A DNA stretch of 64,000 nt from Chryseobacterium gregarium DSM 19109 (GTDB lineage: Bacteria > Bacteroidota > Bacteroidia > Flavobacteriales > Weeksellaceae). The DNA lies in NCBI RefSeq assembly GCF_000430845.1, contig NZ_AUMU01000006.1:104114-168113 (forward strand). The letters run 5' to 3'. Below are positions 63,683 through 64,000 of the stretch, one piece after another. The notes under the pieces are model-generated. The model was not told the DNA's origin. It did not search any database and saw only the letters and a list, made by a program, of their open reading frames with translations. Numbering within the stretch: position 1 is the first letter of the stretch; each line of letters opens with the position of its first letter. The position numbers were made by a program, and so were the translations under genes.

Positions 63683-63722
63683 CTGCCAAAACCTGCCAAA
63701 ACCGGACACAAGCTGCCAAAAC
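63683..63722 (+). repeat. Direct 10-bp array
   Basis: Four adjoining 10-base units: CTGCCAAAAC at 63683, 63693 and 63713, exactly repeated, with a diverged unit (CGGACACAAG) at 63703. Confidence 0.85.
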
Positions 63723-63734
63723 TTTCCGGGGCCA

Positions 63735-63764
63735 TTGAAAATTGAAAAACCCGTGATACCTTCG
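63735..63764 (+). promoter_or_regulatory. Candidate promoter of the DUF6266 gene
   Basis: TTG (63735-63737), 19-base spacer, TACCTTCG (63757-63764; one mismatch to TAnnTTTG), 27 bases before the ATG at 63792. Confidence 0.45.
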
Positions 63765-63791
63765 TTCCGTTAACCCCAAAAAACCAACACC

Positions 63792-64000
63792 ATGGCAAGA
63801 ATCACAAAAGGGATCCTGGGAGGGTTCTCAGGAAAAGTAGGAACGGTAGTGGGCGCCAACTGGCGCGGACAGGACATCATCCGGAGCACGCCCAAACGCA
63901 GCGGCCGCAAGGCCACCGGGAAGCAGCTGCTCCAGCAGGTGAAGTTCAGGCTGGTAACCGGATTTCTCCAGCCGCTGAAAACGATCCAGACGAAGTATTT
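63792..64000 (+). CDS. DUF6266-family protein, N-terminal part
   Basis: Starts at ATG 63792 and runs off the window after 69 codons. The opening MARITKGILGGFSGKVGTVV and the following NWRGQDIIRSTPKRSGRKAT match the start of the DUF6266 family, which I recall as common and often multi-copy in Bacteroidota. No function is known. It is GC-rich compared with neighbours. The upstream repeat arrays may mark how this gene family is spread or regulated. Confidence 0.85.
   Translation, partial: MARITKGILGGFSGKVGTVVGANWRGQDIIRSTPKRSGRKATGKQLLQQVKFRLVTGFLQPLKTIQTKY

Larger units (their letters stand above)
63257..63791. other. 535-base non-coding region with two repeat arrays
   Basis: No gene is supported here; short open frames overlap the repeats. 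The first ~300 bases show no signal. The rest holds an inverted array of 11-bp units (63561-63658), a direct array of 10-bp units (63683-63722) and a candidate promoter for the DUF6266 gene. Confidence 0.7.

Noticed and set aside
63546..63779. Several overlapping open frames of 60-80 codons on both strands
   Set aside because: They are products of the periodic 11-bp and 10-bp repeats and share no start signal or known domain.

Overview
The window is a chromosomal segment of a flavobacterium, most likely Chryseobacterium or a close Weeksellaceae relative. The evidence is a moderate GC content, Bacteroidota-type promoters (TAnnTTTG -7 boxes, sometimes with a TTTG -33 box), a PorT/SprT protein of the type IX secretion system, menaquinone methylation, a DUF6266 gene, and a bacteriocin-like peptide with the ILKNAKKL...IVGG leader common in Chryseobacterium. 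Most of the window is ordinary core genome; no tRNA, rRNA, CRISPR array, insertion sequence or prophage was seen.

Layout. 1-4.2 kb: tail of a peptide deformylase-like gene, two secreted hydrolase-type proteins, and a peroxide-response operon (nitroreductase, OhrR, Ohr) with a tandem OhrR-type operator. 4.2-12.6 kb: lipB and a complete tryptophan operon (trpE-G-[EEP phosphatase]-D-C-F-B-A, minus strand), preceded by a short leader gene with three consecutive Trp codons and an attenuator. 12.6-20.6 kb: small lipoprotein, lipoprotein cytochrome c, rlmF, lysS, cydAB and gyrB. 20.8-31.6 kb: two tandem DUF3857 proteins, a DUF3298 lipoprotein, a diacylglycerol kinase-like enzyme, a dicarboxylate symporter, gamma-glutamyltransferase, SDR-type threonine dehydrogenase and a degenerate polysaccharide deacetylase. 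31.6-41.3 kb: methyltransferase, phosphoesterase, a KAS III-like enzyme, the ubiE-porT operon, zapA-6S RNA-rny, an MFS carrier and the orphan bacteriocin-like peptide. 41.5-49.4 kb: a CLC-type transporter behind a fluoride riboswitch, then housekeeping genes (gcvT, idi, serA-like, mscL). 49.5-64 kb: NAD(P)HX repair enzyme, a serine hydrolase, an lgt with an extra N-terminal domain, yidD, rarA, DUF2339 protein, pheA, dnaA, a low-molecular-weight phosphatase, an RsmI-like methylase, and the start of a DUF6266 gene behind two helically phased repeat arrays.

How parts work together. Tryptophan synthesis appears controlled by leader-peptide attenuation: the Trp codons, a candidate antiterminator helix and the terminator are correctly spaced. 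The CLC gene is tied to fluoride by an upstream RNA whose helices and pseudoknot can be drawn base by base. The peroxide operon carries its own operator. Convergent gene pairs are usually separated by one bidirectional hairpin, and in two places by copies of a ~70-bp dispersed repeat.

No wholly new multi-gene system was found. The observations most worth following are the periodic inverted array before the DUF6266 gene, the orphan double-glycine Cys-rich peptide, the attenuator whose leader mRNA may start at its AUG, the EEP gene inside the trp operon, and the Lgt fusion.
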